Shown: positions 26,502 through 36,848, numbered from the stretch's first letter. The stretch: DNA of 64,000 bases from Ruicaihuangia caeni (GCF_029952955.1 NZ_JASATX010000004.1:186001-250000); one strand, 5' to 3'. Translations and numbers: made by a program. The notes: generated from the sequence alone by a model not told the origin.

Positions 26502-27877
26502 GCCTGAGCTGACCAGCCCGGCTCGGCTCCCCGCGCCGTCGAACCTGGCAGCAGAGGGTCGCGCGCGTCGGCCCCTGGCTGGTGGCGCGCCTCGACGAAC
26601 CGCTGCAGCTCGAGATCGAGACCTTCCTTGCGCATGCGCAGGTCGATGTAGATCAGGCTCGCGGTCGCCGCTTGCACCACCAGGGCCACGGCGGCGACGA
26701 CGAGCGACACGGCAATGAGCAGCAGGTACACCACGAGCCCGGTAACGACTGCCGACGTCTCATTGTCATCGAGGGAGAAGAGCGGAGTCACCATGCCGAG
26801 CAGCAGGCTCATCGGTGTCGTCACGATCTGCGAGGCGACATTCAGGATGACGGCGACCAGCAGCAGGATGCCGAAGCTCCGCCAGAAATGCCCGGAGACG
26901 AGCGTCCACGAGCGGGCGACGGCCTCGCGCAGCGGGAGGCGTTCGATCATCAGCGCGCTCGGCACCAGGGCGAGCTTGGTGCCGAGCCAGGCACCGATGG
27001 CGAGCGCGCCGAGCACCGCGAAGATGCTCAGGACGACAGCGATGGCGATCCCGACCGCGCCGCCCACCGCGAAGCCGAGGCCGACGACCGCGGCCACGAC
27101 GATGCCGATCGCGATGAGCACGGCCAGCGTGACGAGCAGCGTCCAGCCCACCAGCGCCCCAAGCCGGCCGCGCGCCGATCGCCACAGCCCGCGGAACCGC
27201 AGCTTCTCCCCGACGGCACCGCGCGCGACCTCGAGCGCGATGATGCCCTGCATGAGCCCGGCTGCGACGACCGAGAGCAGCAGGGGCACGGCCGCCGACA
27301 CCAGGATGGCTGCGACTCCGCCCGCGGCGACCGCATCGGCATCCGCACCGCTCGCCATGCTGGTGCGCCAGACCACCAGCGCCGTCACCCCTCCCATCAG
27401 CACAACGGTCAGCACGATGACGATCGCCTGCCACAGCAGGGAGACGCCGAACGTCGGCTTCGGGTTGCGCCGCAGCACCTGGAACGACGCTCCGAGAACG
27501 TCACCGAGCGAGAGCGGTCGCAACGGGATCAAGCCTGGCTTCGGCGGGGGCGTCCAGCCGGTGGCCTGCGGTGCCCCGTACGGCTGGCCGCCCGGTGCCC
27601 CATAGGCGGGCGCTCCATACGGCGGCGCGCCGTAGGCAGGCGGCACTTGTGCGCCAAATGAAGGCGCGCTCCCGGAAGGGGAACCGTAGGGCTGCTCGCC
27701 CGGCGTGGGATATCCGGAGCCCTCTGCGCGAGCGCCGTATCGAGGTGGGTCTTGGTTGAGCTGCTCGGAAGGCGTCGCCGGGCTGGTCGGTGCCGGGTTC
27801 GCCGACGCGGAATCGGCTGCCGCTGAGTTCTCCGGGCCGGTGCCCTCAGGCGCCTGCCACTGCTGGTCTTCGCTCAC
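26498..27877 (-). CDS. Membrane protein with GPDPase membrane-domain-like region
   Basis: 459 residues from a GTG start. The first 110 residues are Pro/Gly/Tyr/Ala-rich and disordered with YGAP repeats, facing the cytoplasm. About six hydrophobic segments follow between residues 140 and 430, with PLSLGDVLGASFQVLRRNPK at the entrance, typical of proteins annotated as glycerophosphoryl-diester phosphodiesterase membrane domain in actinobacteria. No phosphodiesterase active site is present. It heads the DUF4129/DUF4350/MoxR/DUF58 operon and is divergent from mtrA. Confidence 0.8.
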   Translation of the reverse strand: MSEDQQWQAPEGTGPENSAAADSASANPAPTSPATPSEQLNQDPPRYGARAEGSGYPTPGEQPYGSPSGSAPSFGAQVPPAYGAPPYGAPAYGAPGGQPYGAPQATGWTPPPKPGLIPLRPLSLGDVLGASFQVLRRNPKPTFGVSLLWQAIVIVLTVVLMGGVTALVVWRTSMASGADADAVAAGGVAAILVSAAVPLLLSVVAAGLMQGIIALEVARGAVGEKLRFRGLWRSARGRLGALVGWTLLVTLAVLIAIGIVVAAVVGLGFAVGGAVGIAIAVVLSIFAVLGALAIGAWLGTKLALVPSALMIERLPLREAVARSWTLVSGHFWRSFGILLLVAVILNVASQIVTTPMSLLLGMVTPLFSLDDNETSAVVTGLVVYLLLIAVSLVVAAVALVVQAATASLIYIDLRMRKEGLDLELQRFVEARHQPGADARDPLLPGSTARGAEPGWSAQA

Positions 27878-28027
27878 GAACCGTGCCCCCGCATCTCATG
27901 AATCTCGAACGTGAAGACGCCGCGTTCCGGCCGTGTCACGCGACAGCGTGCTGCTCCGCTGCGACCCGCCGCGAGCACCGGGAATCCGCGGTTCTCTGGC
28001 CTTCGCCTTCATGGTTTCACACTCGGC

Positions 28028-28033
28028 TACGCT
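28028..28033 (+). promoter_or_regulatory. Candidate -10 box of the mtrAB-lpqB operon
   Basis: TACGCT fits the TANNNT pattern, giving a predicted start near 28040 and a 25-base leader that contains the GAGGGAAG ribosome site of mtrA. The -35 region is not recognisable. Lies in a 188-base divergent spacer. Confidence 0.4.
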
Positions 28034-28065
28034 TGTGCGAAAACCTGGTCTCGAGGGAAGTTCTG

Positions 28066-28746
28066 ATGAACGCGCGCATTCTGGTGGTCGACGACGACGT
28101 CGCGCTCGCCGAGATGATCGGCATCGTGCTGCGCACCGAGGGATTCGACCCGCAGTTCTCCTCTGATGGCGCTGCGGCCCTCGACGCGTTCCGCAGGTCC
28201 AAGCCCGACCTCGTGCTGCTCGACCTCATGCTGCCGGGGCTCGACGGCATCGAGGTATGCCGGCTCATCCGGGCCGAGAGCGGCGTGCCGATCATCATGC
28301 TCACCGCCAAGAGCGACACCACCGACGTGGTGAAAGGTCTTGAGAGCGGCGCCGACGACTACGTCGTGAAGCCCTTCAACCCCAAGGAACTGGTCGCGCG
28401 AATCCGCACGCGCCTGCGCCCGGCATCCGAGCCCAGTGCCGAACTGCTGCACATCGGAGACCTCACCCTCGACGTGCCTGGCCACGAGGTGCGTCGGGGC
28501 GACACCCGCATCAACCTCACCCCGCTCGAGTTCGAACTGCTGCTGGCGCTCGCGATGAAGCCCAACCAGGTGTTCACGCGCGAGATGCTGCTCGAGCAGG
28601 TGTGGGGATACCACTACAAGGCCGACACCCGGCTGGTGAACGTGCACGTGCAACGCCTGCGCGCGAAGATCGAGGAAGACCCCGACAACCCGCGCATCGT
28701 CACAACCGTGCGCGGCGTCGGCTACCGCGCCGGCAACGGCGACTGA
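28066..28746 (+). CDS. mtrA: Two-component response regulator MtrA
   Basis: OmpR-class response regulator of 226 residues that controls cell-wall, division and osmotic genes in actinobacteria. Receiver domain: acidic pocket VVDDD at 7-11, phospho-acceptor D53 in LLDLMLPG, Lys in KPFNPKEL. C-terminal winged helix (about 130-225) with TPLEFELLLALAMKPNQVFTR and RLRAKIEEDP. The ATG at 28066 has GAGGGAAG upstream; longer in-frame sequence is not conserved. The kinase gene mtrB follows after four bases. Confidence 0.98.
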   Translation: MNARILVVDDDVALAEMIGIVLRTEGFDPQFSSDGAAALDAFRRSKPDLVLLDLMLPGLDGIEVCRLIRAESGVPIIMLTAKSDTTDVVKGLESGADDYVVKPFNPKELVARIRTRLRPASEPSAELLHIGDLTLDVPGHEVRRGDTRINLTPLEFELLLALAMKPNQVFTREMLLEQVWGYHYKADTRLVNVHVQRLRAKIEEDPDNPRIVTTVRGVGYRAGNGD

Positions 28747-28750
28747 GCTC

Positions 28751-30484
28751 ATGGCCCGCTCACGACCGAGCGGTCTGCGGCCTTGGCTCGAGTGGCGAGC
28801 GCTGCGAGACCGTGCGGTGCAGTGGTGGCGCACCTCGCTGCAGTTCCGCACCGTCACCGTCACGGTGGCGCTCTCGACCGCTGCGGTGAGCGTGATCCTC
28901 GGAACCATGTCGTTGTCGATCGGCGTGAACCTCTTCGAGTCGCAGCGCGACCAGATCCTGCTGGAGTCCAGCCGGGCGGCGGCGCAGGTGCAGCAGATCT
29001 TCGACGGAGCCTCGGCCTCGGATCAGCTCACGACGAGTGAGCTCGACCTGCTGCGGAACGGCGCTCAGGCGGCGATCGCTCGCACCACGTCGAGCGCAAG
29101 CGGGACCCGGTTCGCGCTCGAACGCAGCCCCAGGCAGGCGGGCACGCTGAACAACATGCAGGGCGTCGCGAGCACGGATCTCGACATCCGCATCATCGGC
29201 AGCACGCTTCGGGATGCCGTCGCCGCATCCGACGATGCGCTCTACTACCAGTCCGTAGCCCTTCGAACGCCCGAGAGCGAGGTGCCCGGGCTCGTCGTCG
29301 GCGCCCCGATCGATGTGCCCACCGCCGGACGCTACGAGCTGTACCTCGTGTACAACCTCGAGGGGGTGCAGCGCACCCTGACGTTCGCGCAGCAGACGCT
29401 GCTCGTGGGCGGCATCGCGCTCGTCGCGATGATCGGCGCGATCGCGTTCGTGGTGGCGAGGTTCGTCGCGGGCCCGATCCGGCTCGTCGCCGAGACGAGT
29501 CGGAAGCTCGCCGCGGGCCAGCTGGAGGAACGCATCCCCGACCGTGGTGAGGATGACATCGCCACGCTGGCACGTTCGTTCAACGCGATGGCCGACAGCA
29601 TGCAGTGGCAGATCACCCGGCTGGGGGAGCTGTCGCGTGTGCAGCAGCGTTTCGTCTCCGATGTGTCGCACGAACTGCGCACGCCGCTCACGACCATCCG
29701 GCTCGCCGGCGATGTGCTCTTCGACGAGCGCGAGAGCTTCAGCCCGACCACTGCGCGTGCGGCGGAGCTCATGCATGCCCAGGTGCAGCGCTTCGAGCTG
29801 CTGCTGGCCGACCTCCTCGAGATGAGCCGCTTTGACGCGGGTGTGGCAAACCTCGATACCGAGCGCACCAATATCGTGCGCCTGGTCGAAGACGCTGTGG
29901 AGGCGGTACGACCCCTCGCGGACAGCAAGGGCTCAGCGGTTCGGGTGGTGCCCCTCGGCGGATATGTCGAACTGGATGTCGACCCGCGCCGCATCCGCCG
30001 CATCATGCAGAATCTGCTCGGCAATGCGATCGACCATGGCGAGGGCAGACCGATCATGGTCTACGTCGACAGCAATCAGCACGCGGTGGCGATCGCCGTG
30101 CGGGACTTCGGCATCGGCATGAGCGAGGAGCAGGTCGCGCGCGTGTTTGACCGCTTCTGGCGCGCCGATCCGTCGCGACAGCGCACCACGGGCGGCACCG
30201 GCCTCGGGCTCGCCATCGCACTGGAGGACGCCGCACTCCATGGCGGTGCGCTCGATGTGTGGTCGGAGCCCGAAGAGGGCACCTGCTTCAGGCTCACGCT
30301 GCCAAGGCGGAGCGACGTCGAGGTCGCCCTGGTGGAATCACCGCTCTATCTGCCGCCGCCCACCGATTCTGCGCTCGACGAAGTGCTCGAGCACGCCCTG
30401 CGGCAACGGGCCGAGGAGGAGCAGGATCAGCGACGGCACATCGCTCAGGCGCCGTCGCGCCCTGCGGGTGAGGAGTCCGAGTGA
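28751..30484 (+). CDS. mtrB: Sensor histidine kinase MtrB
   Basis: 577 residues. Cytoplasmic N-terminus, membrane helix near 35-60, extracytoplasmic sensor, second helix near 215-240, HAMP (about 240-290), HisKA with the phospho-histidine in SDVSHELRTPL near residue 307, then HATPase_c with N (NLLGNAIDHGEG) and G boxes (GTGLGLAIALED). It phosphorylates MtrA. The C-terminal 60 residues after the kinase are Glu/Gln/Arg-rich and disordered. Its stop overlaps the GTG of lpqB by four bases, the conserved mtrA-mtrB-lpqB arrangement. Confidence 0.98.
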   Translation: MARSRPSGLRPWLEWRALRDRAVQWWRTSLQFRTVTVTVALSTAAVSVILGTMSLSIGVNLFESQRDQILLESSRAAAQVQQIFDGASASDQLTTSELDLLRNGAQAAIARTTSSASGTRFALERSPRQAGTLNNMQGVASTDLDIRIIGSTLRDAVAASDDALYYQSVALRTPESEVPGLVVGAPIDVPTAGRYELYLVYNLEGVQRTLTFAQQTLLVGGIALVAMIGAIAFVVARFVAGPIRLVAETSRKLAAGQLEERIPDRGEDDIATLARSFNAMADSMQWQITRLGELSRVQQRFVSDVSHELRTPLTTIRLAGDVLFDERESFSPTTARAAELMHAQVQRFELLLADLLEMSRFDAGVANLDTERTNIVRLVEDAVEAVRPLADSKGSAVRVVPLGGYVELDVDPRRIRRIMQNLLGNAIDHGEGRPIMVYVDSNQHAVAIAVRDFGIGMSEEQVARVFDRFWRADPSRQRTTGGTGLGLAIALEDAALHGGALDVWSEPEEGTCFRLTLPRRSDVEVALVESPLYLPPPTDSALDEVLEHALRQRAEEEQDQRRHIAQAPSRPAGEESE

Positions 30485-32169
30485 AGCGAAGGACACTGCG
30501 CCGCGTCGCGATCGCGGCATCCGCCATGGTCGTCGCAGCGACGCTGCTCACAGGGTGCGTGGCGATCCCCACCTCGAGTGGCGTGGTCGAGGGAGGCTCG
30601 ATCGCCGAGGAAGACGCCCCCGCCTCGGTGCTGCTGCCGCAAGGGCCCGAAGCGGGCGCCGAACCGCTGGGCATCCTGCAGGGGTTCCTGCGCGCGGGCA
30701 CCGGACCGCAGAGCGACTACTCCGTCGCTCGTGAGTTCCTCACCGATGAGTTCCGTGACCGATGGAACCCGAGGGCCGGCACAACGGTGGCCCAGCAGGG
30801 AGCCGAGAGCTTCATTGACGTGGGCGAGCGCGTGATCGAGTACCGGGTGGTGCCGCAGGCGACAGTCGATGCCTGGGGGCGCTACACCGAGAGCGAATCA
30901 ACCGGGCCGCAGCTCATGCAGTTCACCTTCGAACGGGTGCGGGGGGAGTGGCGCATCAGCGACGCGCCCGACGGCACGGTGTTGACAGCGTCGGCGTTCC
31001 CGCTGATCTTCAAGCCCTATACGCTGCAGTTCTTCGACCCGACGTTCCGCTTCCTCGTGCCCGACGAGCGGTGGTTCCCCTCGACGGCGCTCTCATCGCT
31101 GAGTCGTCGGATCGCCGAGGCGCTCCTGGAAGGCCCATCGGAGTGGCTCGCCGCAGCGGTCGTGACAGAGTTCCCGAACGGCACCCGGCTCGGACCAGAC
31201 GGCGTGCGCATCGAGTCGAATCGCGCGATCGTCGATCTCAGCGCCGAGGCGACCGAGGCGGATGCCGATCGACTGCAGCGCATGCATCAGCAGTTGCAGG
31301 CCAGCCTGGCGGACGTCACATCGGTCACCAGCGTCGCGCTCTCGGTCAACCAGACCGAGGTGGTGCTGCCCGAGATGAACGGTCAGCAGGCGGTCGCAGA
31401 GCCGGAGGTCGACCCCCGCTCGGTGGTCCTCACGGAAGACGGATTCGGATATCTGCAACAGGGAGAGCTCGCGCCGCTGCCGGGGCTCAGCGAGCAGGTG
31501 ACGCAGTTGCGCCCCGACGCGATCAGCTTCTCGTCCGCGCTGGGGCTCGCCGCGGTGCGCACTCCGGCGGGTGTCTACGCTGTGCAGTCGGGAGGCTCGC
31601 GCCTCATCGACGAGCGGCCGGAGCTCGTCGCACCCGCGCTCGACAGTCTCGGGTTCGTCTGGTCAGCGCAGGCGCGCGACCCCTCGAGCCTGGTCGCGAT
31701 CGGATCGGATGGGGTGCAGCACCCACTCGCCTCCCCGCTGCCTGCGCGGGGCGTGCTGCGAGGTATGGAAGTGGCTCGCGATGACACTCGCATGCTGTTC
31801 CTGTTCGAGATCGACGGACGGAGTCGGCTGCTGACCGGCGCGATCGTGCGCGATGGCGGTGTGCCGATCGCCATCGGCGCACTGAGACCGATCGTGACAA
31901 GTGAGACTTCGATCGTGTCGGCGACGTGGAGCGACCAGGTGCACATCGCAACGCTCGATCGGGCGGAAGCCGACTACCGGGTGACCTTGCACACGGTCGG
32001 TGGCATGAGCGAGCCCCTGGGCAGGATTCCGGGCGGCACGAGCATTGTCGGCGGCAACGGACCCGATGGGCTGCGGGTGCTCGGGCCGGAGGGTGTGGTG
32101 TACCAGGGCCGAGGCACGGGATGGCAGAGCACCTCAGTCACTGCACTGGTCCTCGCCCACCGTCGCTAA
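30481..32169 (+). CDS. lpqB: Lipoprotein LpqB, MtrAB accessory protein
   Basis: 562 residues. Signal peptide with lipobox LLTGC near residue 23, so it is lipid-anchored outside the membrane. The LpqB N-terminal domain and a GerMN domain (about residues 190-290, with RIAEALLEGPSEWL) are followed by a C-terminal beta-propeller-like region. In mycobacteria LpqB binds the MtrB sensor part and tunes MtrA phosphorylation. GTG start overlapping mtrB, so levels are coupled to the kinase. Confidence 0.96.
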   Translation: MKRRTLRRVAIAASAMVVAATLLTGCVAIPTSSGVVEGGSIAEEDAPASVLLPQGPEAGAEPLGILQGFLRAGTGPQSDYSVAREFLTDEFRDRWNPRAGTTVAQQGAESFIDVGERVIEYRVVPQATVDAWGRYTESESTGPQLMQFTFERVRGEWRISDAPDGTVLTASAFPLIFKPYTLQFFDPTFRFLVPDERWFPSTALSSLSRRIAEALLEGPSEWLAAAVVTEFPNGTRLGPDGVRIESNRAIVDLSAEATEADADRLQRMHQQLQASLADVTSVTSVALSVNQTEVVLPEMNGQQAVAEPEVDPRSVVLTEDGFGYLQQGELAPLPGLSEQVTQLRPDAISFSSALGLAAVRTPAGVYAVQSGGSRLIDERPELVAPALDSLGFVWSAQARDPSSLVAIGSDGVQHPLASPLPARGVLRGMEVARDDTRMLFLFEIDGRSRLLTGAIVRDGGVPIAIGALRPIVTSETSIVSATWSDQVHIATLDRAEADYRVTLHTVGGMSEPLGRIPGGTSIVGGNGPDGLRVLGPEGVVYQGRGTGWQSTSVTALVLAHRR

Positions 32170-32295
32170 GCAGGGCTCGCCCAGCCAGACACGCGAAGTG
32201 CGGCGGGCCCCTCAACATGGCCGGCCCGGTCGCGGATGGAGGGCGATCCTCGCGGTCGCCAGTGGGGCATCGATCGCCGGACGGATGCTGGCTGA

Positions 32296-33084
32296 ATGAC
32301 GATCGCGTCCCTCCGTGAGACCGCGCTCGACGTGTTGCACATCGTCGCGCCGGTCGAGTGCGTGGGGTGCAGGAGACCGGGGCGAGGCGTGTGCGCGGAG
32401 TGTCGCGCGGCACTGGTACCCCGACCGGTTGTGCGCTCCCTCGCCGACGGCACTCCCGTTGCGGCAGCGCTCCGCTACGAGGGAGTCGTCAGGCGCGCGC
32501 TGCTGGCGTTCAAGGAGCAGGGGCGCACGGATGCCGCCGGCCCCCTCGCGCTCGCCTTGCACGCCGCGGTGACCACGGTGGTCTGCACCGCCGCAGCTGA
32601 CGCTGCCCAGGCCTCCCTCGTCAACAGCCTCTCGACTGACACGCGCGCCGCGAGCGCCAGGCCGCAGCTCGCGGCGGTACCCGTGCCGTCATCCCATGCC
32701 GCATGGCGCCGCCGCGGCTACGAGCCCGCGGCCCTGCTGCTGCGGAGGGCCGGAGCGCGCCCGCTGAGGGCGCTGGTGAGCACGAGAGGCGCGGTGCAGA
32801 AGGGACTCTCGCTCGGTGAACGCGCGTTGAATCGCACGGGGAGCATGCGCAGCATCCGCTCGCTCGCCGGACGTCGCGTCGTGGTCGTGGACGACGTGCT
32901 CACCACCGGCGCGACGCTGATGGATGCCTGCCGCGCGGTGCGCGAGGCGGGGGGCGAACCGATCGCTGCGGCCGTGCTCGCGTGGACGCCCCGGCGCATC
33001 GGATTGCCTGCTGCGGAAACGCCGAGCGCCGATGACAACCCACCCGCCCCGGACTACGGTGGCGTGAAAGGCGCGCGAACATGA
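32296..33084 (+). CDS. ComF family phosphoribosyltransferase-like protein
   Basis: 262 residues. N-terminal zinc-ribbon cysteines CVGCRRPGRGVCAEC (about 20-34) and a C-terminal PRTase fold with VVVVDDVLTTGATL near residue 195, the PRPP-binding loop. The insert between the two halves is Ala/Ser-rich. ComF proteins belong to DNA uptake systems in naturally competent bacteria; no other competence genes are here and its role in actinobacteria is unclear. It sits between lpqB and hpf as in mycobacteria (Rv3242c position). Confidence 0.92.
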   Translation: MTIASLRETALDVLHIVAPVECVGCRRPGRGVCAECRAALVPRPVVRSLADGTPVAAALRYEGVVRRALLAFKEQGRTDAAGPLALALHAAVTTVVCTAAADAAQASLVNSLSTDTRAASARPQLAAVPVPSSHAAWRRRGYEPAALLLRRAGARPLRALVSTRGAVQKGLSLGERALNRTGSMRSIRSLAGRRVVVVDDVLTTGATLMDACRAVREAGGEPIAAAVLAWTPRRIGLPAAETPSADDNPPAPDYGGVKGART

Positions 33085-33133
33085 CCGCCTGGCCAGCCGG
33101 GCGGCTCGCGCACACTCGCTCAAGGAGGTCGCC

Positions 33134-33802
33134 GTGGACATCACCATCACCGGACGCAATCTCGACATCACGGACCGATTCCGTGACTATGCGACGGAGA
33201 AGGCCGAACGGGTGTCGAAGCTCGCCGACCGGCCGATCGCCTTCGAGATAAAGGTCACTAGGCACAGCGAACCGCGCGGCGCGCAGGGCAGCGACAAGGT
33301 GGAGCTCATGCTCGTCGGCCCGGGCCCGCTTGTGCGCGCGGAGTCGGCGGCATCCGACAAGTACGCAGCGTTCGACATCGCCCTCGACAAGCTGACCGAG
33401 CGCCTCCGCGGCGTGAAGGACCGCCGCAAGATCCACCGCGGCAACCACCGACCGGTCTCGCTCGCCGAAGCGGCGGCATCCGGCTTCAGTGGCGTGGGCA
33501 TCCAGCCCGCCGACGCGGAGCTGATCGAGAAGGTCGCGACCGGCTCGACCCCGGTCGTCGGCGAGCAGCGTGATGAGGATGCCGCCGAGTCGCCAGTCGT
33601 GATCCGCCAGAAGGTGTTCCCGGCAACGCGGATGAGCGCCGAAGAGGCGGTCGACCACATGGAGCTCGTCGGGCACGACTTCTTCTTGTTCGTCGACGCG
33701 GAGAGCGATCGGCCGAGCGTCGTCTACCGGCGCAAGGGCTGGGCATACGGTGTCATCAGCCTGGGTGACGAGGAACCGGTGGCGCGCGCAGTCTCCTCGT
33801 GA
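33134..33802 (+). CDS. hpf: Ribosome hibernation-promoting factor, long form
   Basis: 222 residues: N-terminal S30AE domain (about 1-100; VDITITGRNLDITDRFRDYATEK) that blocks the decoding centre of resting ribosomes, a linker, and the C-terminal dimerisation domain (about 160-220; MSAEEAVDHMELVGHDFFLFVD) that pairs two 70S particles. The GTG start is set by a near-perfect AAGGAGGT eight bases before it, one of the strongest ribosome sites in the window. Lies directly before secA, as in mycobacteria. Confidence 0.97.
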   Translation: MDITITGRNLDITDRFRDYATEKAERVSKLADRPIAFEIKVTRHSEPRGAQGSDKVELMLVGPGPLVRAESAASDKYAAFDIALDKLTERLRGVKDRRKIHRGNHRPVSLAEAAASGFSGVGIQPADAELIEKVATGSTPVVGEQRDEDAAESPVVIRQKVFPATRMSAEEAVDHMELVGHDFFLFVDAESDRPSVVYRRKGWAYGVISLGDEEPVARAVSS

Positions 33803-33872
33803 CCGTGTCCCGCGTCGTCGCGGGACGCCATCCGGATGCCCGGGTGGTAATGGGGCCAAGGATGCCGCTGGG

Positions 33873-33927
33873 TAGGCTTGCTACGATAACCCGCCGATGC
33901 CGGTGCGCTCGTTCGCGCCGGCACCGG
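33873..33927 (+). promoter_or_regulatory. secA promoter boxes and leader hairpin
   Basis: Two overlapping -10 candidates are visible, TAGGCT (33873-33878) and TACGAT (33882-33887). Just after them CCGGTGC (33900-33906) pairs with GCACCGG (33921-33927) around a GC-rich loop, making a stable hairpin in the secA leader. Whether it regulates secA cannot be judged from sequence. Confidence 0.4.
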
Positions 33928-33972
33928 TGAGGCGTGCAGCACTGCGCGCACGACGACCAATGGGAGCAGCCG

Positions 33973-36792
33973 GTGGCAAACCTTCTCGAGAAAGTCCTCC
34001 GTGTCGGCGAGGGCCGCACGCTGCGGCGGCTCAAGGCGTACGCGCAGGCGATCAACGAACTCGAAGAGGACTTCGAGGCGCTCACCGACGATGAGCTGCG
34101 CAATGAGACCGCTGAGTTGCGTCAGCGGTACGGCAATGGCGAGTCGCTCGACGATCTGCTGCCAGAAGCCTTTGCTGCCGTTCGTGAAGCGTCGAAGCGC
34201 ACGCTCGGTCTGCGTCACTTCGATGTGCAGCTCATGGGTGGCGCGGCACTGCATCTGGGCAACATCGCCGAGATGAAGACCGGTGAGGGCAAGACCCTCG
34301 TCGCGACGACCGCCGCCTATCTCAATGCGATCGCTTCACGCGGCGTCCACATCGTCACGGTCAACGACTACCTGGCGAGCTATCAGTCCGAGCTCATGGG
34401 CCGGGTGTTCCGGGCGCTCGGCATGACGACCGGCTGCATCCTGTCGGGCCAGACGCCCGAGGTGCGTCGCGAGCAGTACGCGTGCGACATCACCTACGGC
34501 ACGAACAACGAGTTCGGCTTCGACTACTTGCGCGACAACATGGCCTGGCAGACGAGCGACATGGTGCAGCGCGGCCATTACTTCGCCATCGTCGACGAGG
34601 TCGACTCGATCTTGATAGACGAGGCTCGCACCCCGCTCATCATCTCCGGGCCCGCGTCGGGCGAGGCCAACCGATGGTTCACCGAGTTCGCGAACATCGC
34701 CAAGCGCATGACTCCGGGCGTCGACTTCGAGGTCGATGAGAAGAAGCGCACCGTCGGCGTGCTCGAACCGGGTATCGAGAAGGTCGAGGACTACCTCGGC
34801 ATCGACAATCTGTACGAGTCCGCGAACACCCCGCTGATCTCGTTCCTCAACAACTCGATCAAGGCTCGCGCGCTCTTCAAGCGCGACAAGGACTACGTCG
34901 TGATGAACGGCGAGGTCCTCATCGTCGATGAGCACACGGGCCGCATCCTCGCCGGACGCCGGTACAACGAGGGCATCCACCAGGCGATCGAGGCCAAGGA
35001 AGGCGTCGCCGTCAAGGCCGAGAACCAGACGCTCGCGACGGTCACGCTGCAGAACTACTTCCGGCTCTACCAGAAGCTCTCCGGCATGACCGGAACCGCC
35101 GAGACCGAGGCGGCCGAGTTCATGTCGACCTACAAGCTCGGCGTGGTCCCGATCCCGACCAACAAGCCGATGCAGCGCATCGACCAGCCCGACCTCGTGT
35201 ACAAGAACGAGCAGGCGAAGTTCACGCAGGTCGTCGAAGACATCGCGAAGCGGCATGAGAAGGGCCAGCCGGTGCTCGTCGGCACGACGAGTGTCGAGAA
35301 GAGCGAGTACCTCTCGCGGATGCTGGCGAAGCGCGGCGTGAAGCACGAGGTGCTGAACGCGAAGAACCACGCCCGTGAGGCCGCGATCATCGCGCAGGCA
35401 GGCCGTGCAGGAGCCGTCACGGTCGCCACCAATATGGCCGGTCGCGGTACCGACATCATGCTCGGCGGGAACGCGGAGTTCCTGGCCGTGCAGCGCATGC
35501 AGCAGAAGGGCCTCAGCCCCAGCGAGACCCCTGAGGAATACGAGGCGGAGTGGGACGCCGTCTTCGAGCAGGTCAAGGCCGAGGTCGCGAAGGAGGCCGA
35601 GAAGGTCATCGACGCCGGCGGCCTTTACGTGCTCGGCACCGAGCGCCATGAGTCGCGCCGCATCGACAACCAGCTTCGCGGACGCGCCGGTCGACAGGGC
35701 GACCCCGGCGAGAGCCGTTTCTACCTCTCGCTGCAAGACGACCTCATGCGCCTGTTCAACGCCGGTGCCGCCGAGGCACTCATGGGTCGGAGCAGCGTTC
35801 CCGACGATCTCGCCATCGAGTCGAAGGTCGTCAGCCGGGCGATCCAGAGCGCACAGTCGCAGGTCGAGTCGCGGAACGCCGAGATCCGCAAGAACGTGCT
35901 CAAGTACGACGATGTGCTCAACCGACAGCGCGAGGCGATCTACAGCGATCGCCGGCACATCCTCGAGGGCGATGACCTCCACGACCGTGTGCAGACCTTC
36001 ATCGAGCAGGCCATCACCGAGATCGTCGAGCAGCACACGGCTGAGGGCCACAGCGACGACTGGGACCTCGAGACGTTGTGGACCGAGCTGAAGCAGCTCT
36101 ATCCGATCTCGATCACGATCGATGAGGTGCTCACCGAGGCGGGCACACGCGGCAAGCTGAGTGCCCAGTTCCTTGCGCAGGAGATCATCTCCGATGCGAA
36201 GATCGCGTATCAGCGTCGTGAGGAGAGCCTCTCCTCGGAGGCCATGCGAGAACTCGAGCGCCGTGTGGTGCTGAGCGTCGTCGACCGCCGCTGGCGTGAC
36301 CACCTCTATGAGATGGACTACCTCAAGGACGGCATCGGCCTCCGGGCCATGGCACAGCGCGACCCGCTCGTCGAGTACCAGCGCGAGGGGTTCGCGCTCT
36401 TCCAGAACATGATGGGCCAGATCCGCGAGGAGAGCGTCGGCTTCCTGTTCAACCTCGAGGTGCAGGTCACGAGCGAGCACGGCGAAGCGCATGTCGCAGC
36501 GAAGGGGCTCGGCGTTCCGCAGACGCCCACCGAGCGGCTCAGCTACTCGGCCCCCAGCTCTGACAACACCAACGAGGTCGAAGTTCGGAACCAGCGCGGG
36601 CAAGTGCAAGCGGCTGAGACGCGTCGTCTCCAGCAGCAGGCCGCTGCGTTGCGGCGTGCGGCGGCGCAGGCCCAGCAGCCGGCGGCAGCGCCGACTCGCG
36701 GTGCGTTCGGGCAGGTCGAGCAGGACGCCGACGCGGCACCTGCCGCGCCCCTGAACCGCGCCCAGCGTCGCGCCCAGGACAAGCGCCGCTGA
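33973..36792 (+). CDS. secA: Preprotein translocase ATPase SecA
   Basis: Motor of Sec-dependent export, 939 residues from a GTG placed behind GGAGCAGCCG; the residues [19 protein letters not shown] are the standard beginning. Walker A is [11 protein letters not shown] near residue 103, DEAD-type box [17 protein letters not shown] near 210, and the second helicase domain holds [16 protein letters not shown] and [10 protein letters not shown]. The C-terminal tail is Gln/Ala-rich and lacks the cysteine zinc motif of E. coli SecA, normal for actinobacterial SecA1. Confidence 0.99.
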   Translation: MANLLEKVLRVGEGRTLRRLKAYAQAINELEEDFEALTDDELRNETAELRQRYGNGESLDDLLPEAFAAVREASKRTLGLRHFDVQLMGGAALHLGNIAEMKTGEGKTLVATTAAYLNAIASRGVHIVTVNDYLASYQSELMGRVFRALGMTTGCILSGQTPEVRREQYACDITYGTNNEFGFDYLRDNMAWQTSDMVQRGHYFAIVDEVDSILIDEARTPLIISGPASGEANRWFTEFANIAKRMTPGVDFEVDEKKRTVGVLEPGIEKVEDYLGIDNLYESANTPLISFLNNSIKARALFKRDKDYVVMNGEVLIVDEHTGRILAGRRYNEGIHQAIEAKEGVAVKAENQTLATVTLQNYFRLYQKLSGMTGTAETEAAEFMSTYKLGVVPIPTNKPMQRIDQPDLVYKNEQAKFTQVVEDIAKRHEKGQPVLVGTTSVEKSEYLSRMLAKRGVKHEVLNAKNHAREAAIIAQAGRAGAVTVATNMAGRGTDIMLGGNAEFLAVQRMQQKGLSPSETPEEYEAEWDAVFEQVKAEVAKEAEKVIDAGGLYVLGTERHESRRIDNQLRGRAGRQGDPGESRFYLSLQDDLMRLFNAGAAEALMGRSSVPDDLAIESKVVSRAIQSAQSQVESRNAEIRKNVLKYDDVLNRQREAIYSDRRHILEGDDLHDRVQTFIEQAITEIVEQHTAEGHSDDWDLETLWTELKQLYPISITIDEVLTEAGTRGKLSAQFLAQEIISDAKIAYQRREESLSSEAMRELERRVVLSVVDRRWRDHLYEMDYLKDGIGLRAMAQRDPLVEYQREGFALFQNMMGQIREESVGFLFNLEVQVTSEHGEAHVAAKGLGVPQTPTERLSYSAPSSDNTNEVEVRNQRGQVQAAETRRLQQQAAALRRAAAQAQQPAAAPTRGAFGQVEQDADAAPAAPLNRAQRRAQDKRR

Positions 36793-36796
36793 CTCC

Positions 36797-36832
36797 AGCC
36801 GGGCAGGGTCCCCTCGGAGGGTGGGCCCGGCT
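36797..36832. terminator. Hairpin between convergent secA and DUF6459-like gene
   Basis: AGCCGGGC (36797-36804) and GCCCGGCT (36825-36832) form an 8-bp outer stem, with an inner CCCTC/GAGGG-type stem. There is no T-tract, so it is a probable but weak bidirectional terminator. Confidence 0.55.
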
Positions 36833-36848
36833 CGGGTTCAGGCCGCGG

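Noticed and set aside
34336-36609. Very long open frame antisense to secA
   Set aside because: GC-rich DNA leaves long open frames on the other strand. It shows codon-position composition mirrored from secA and no domain.
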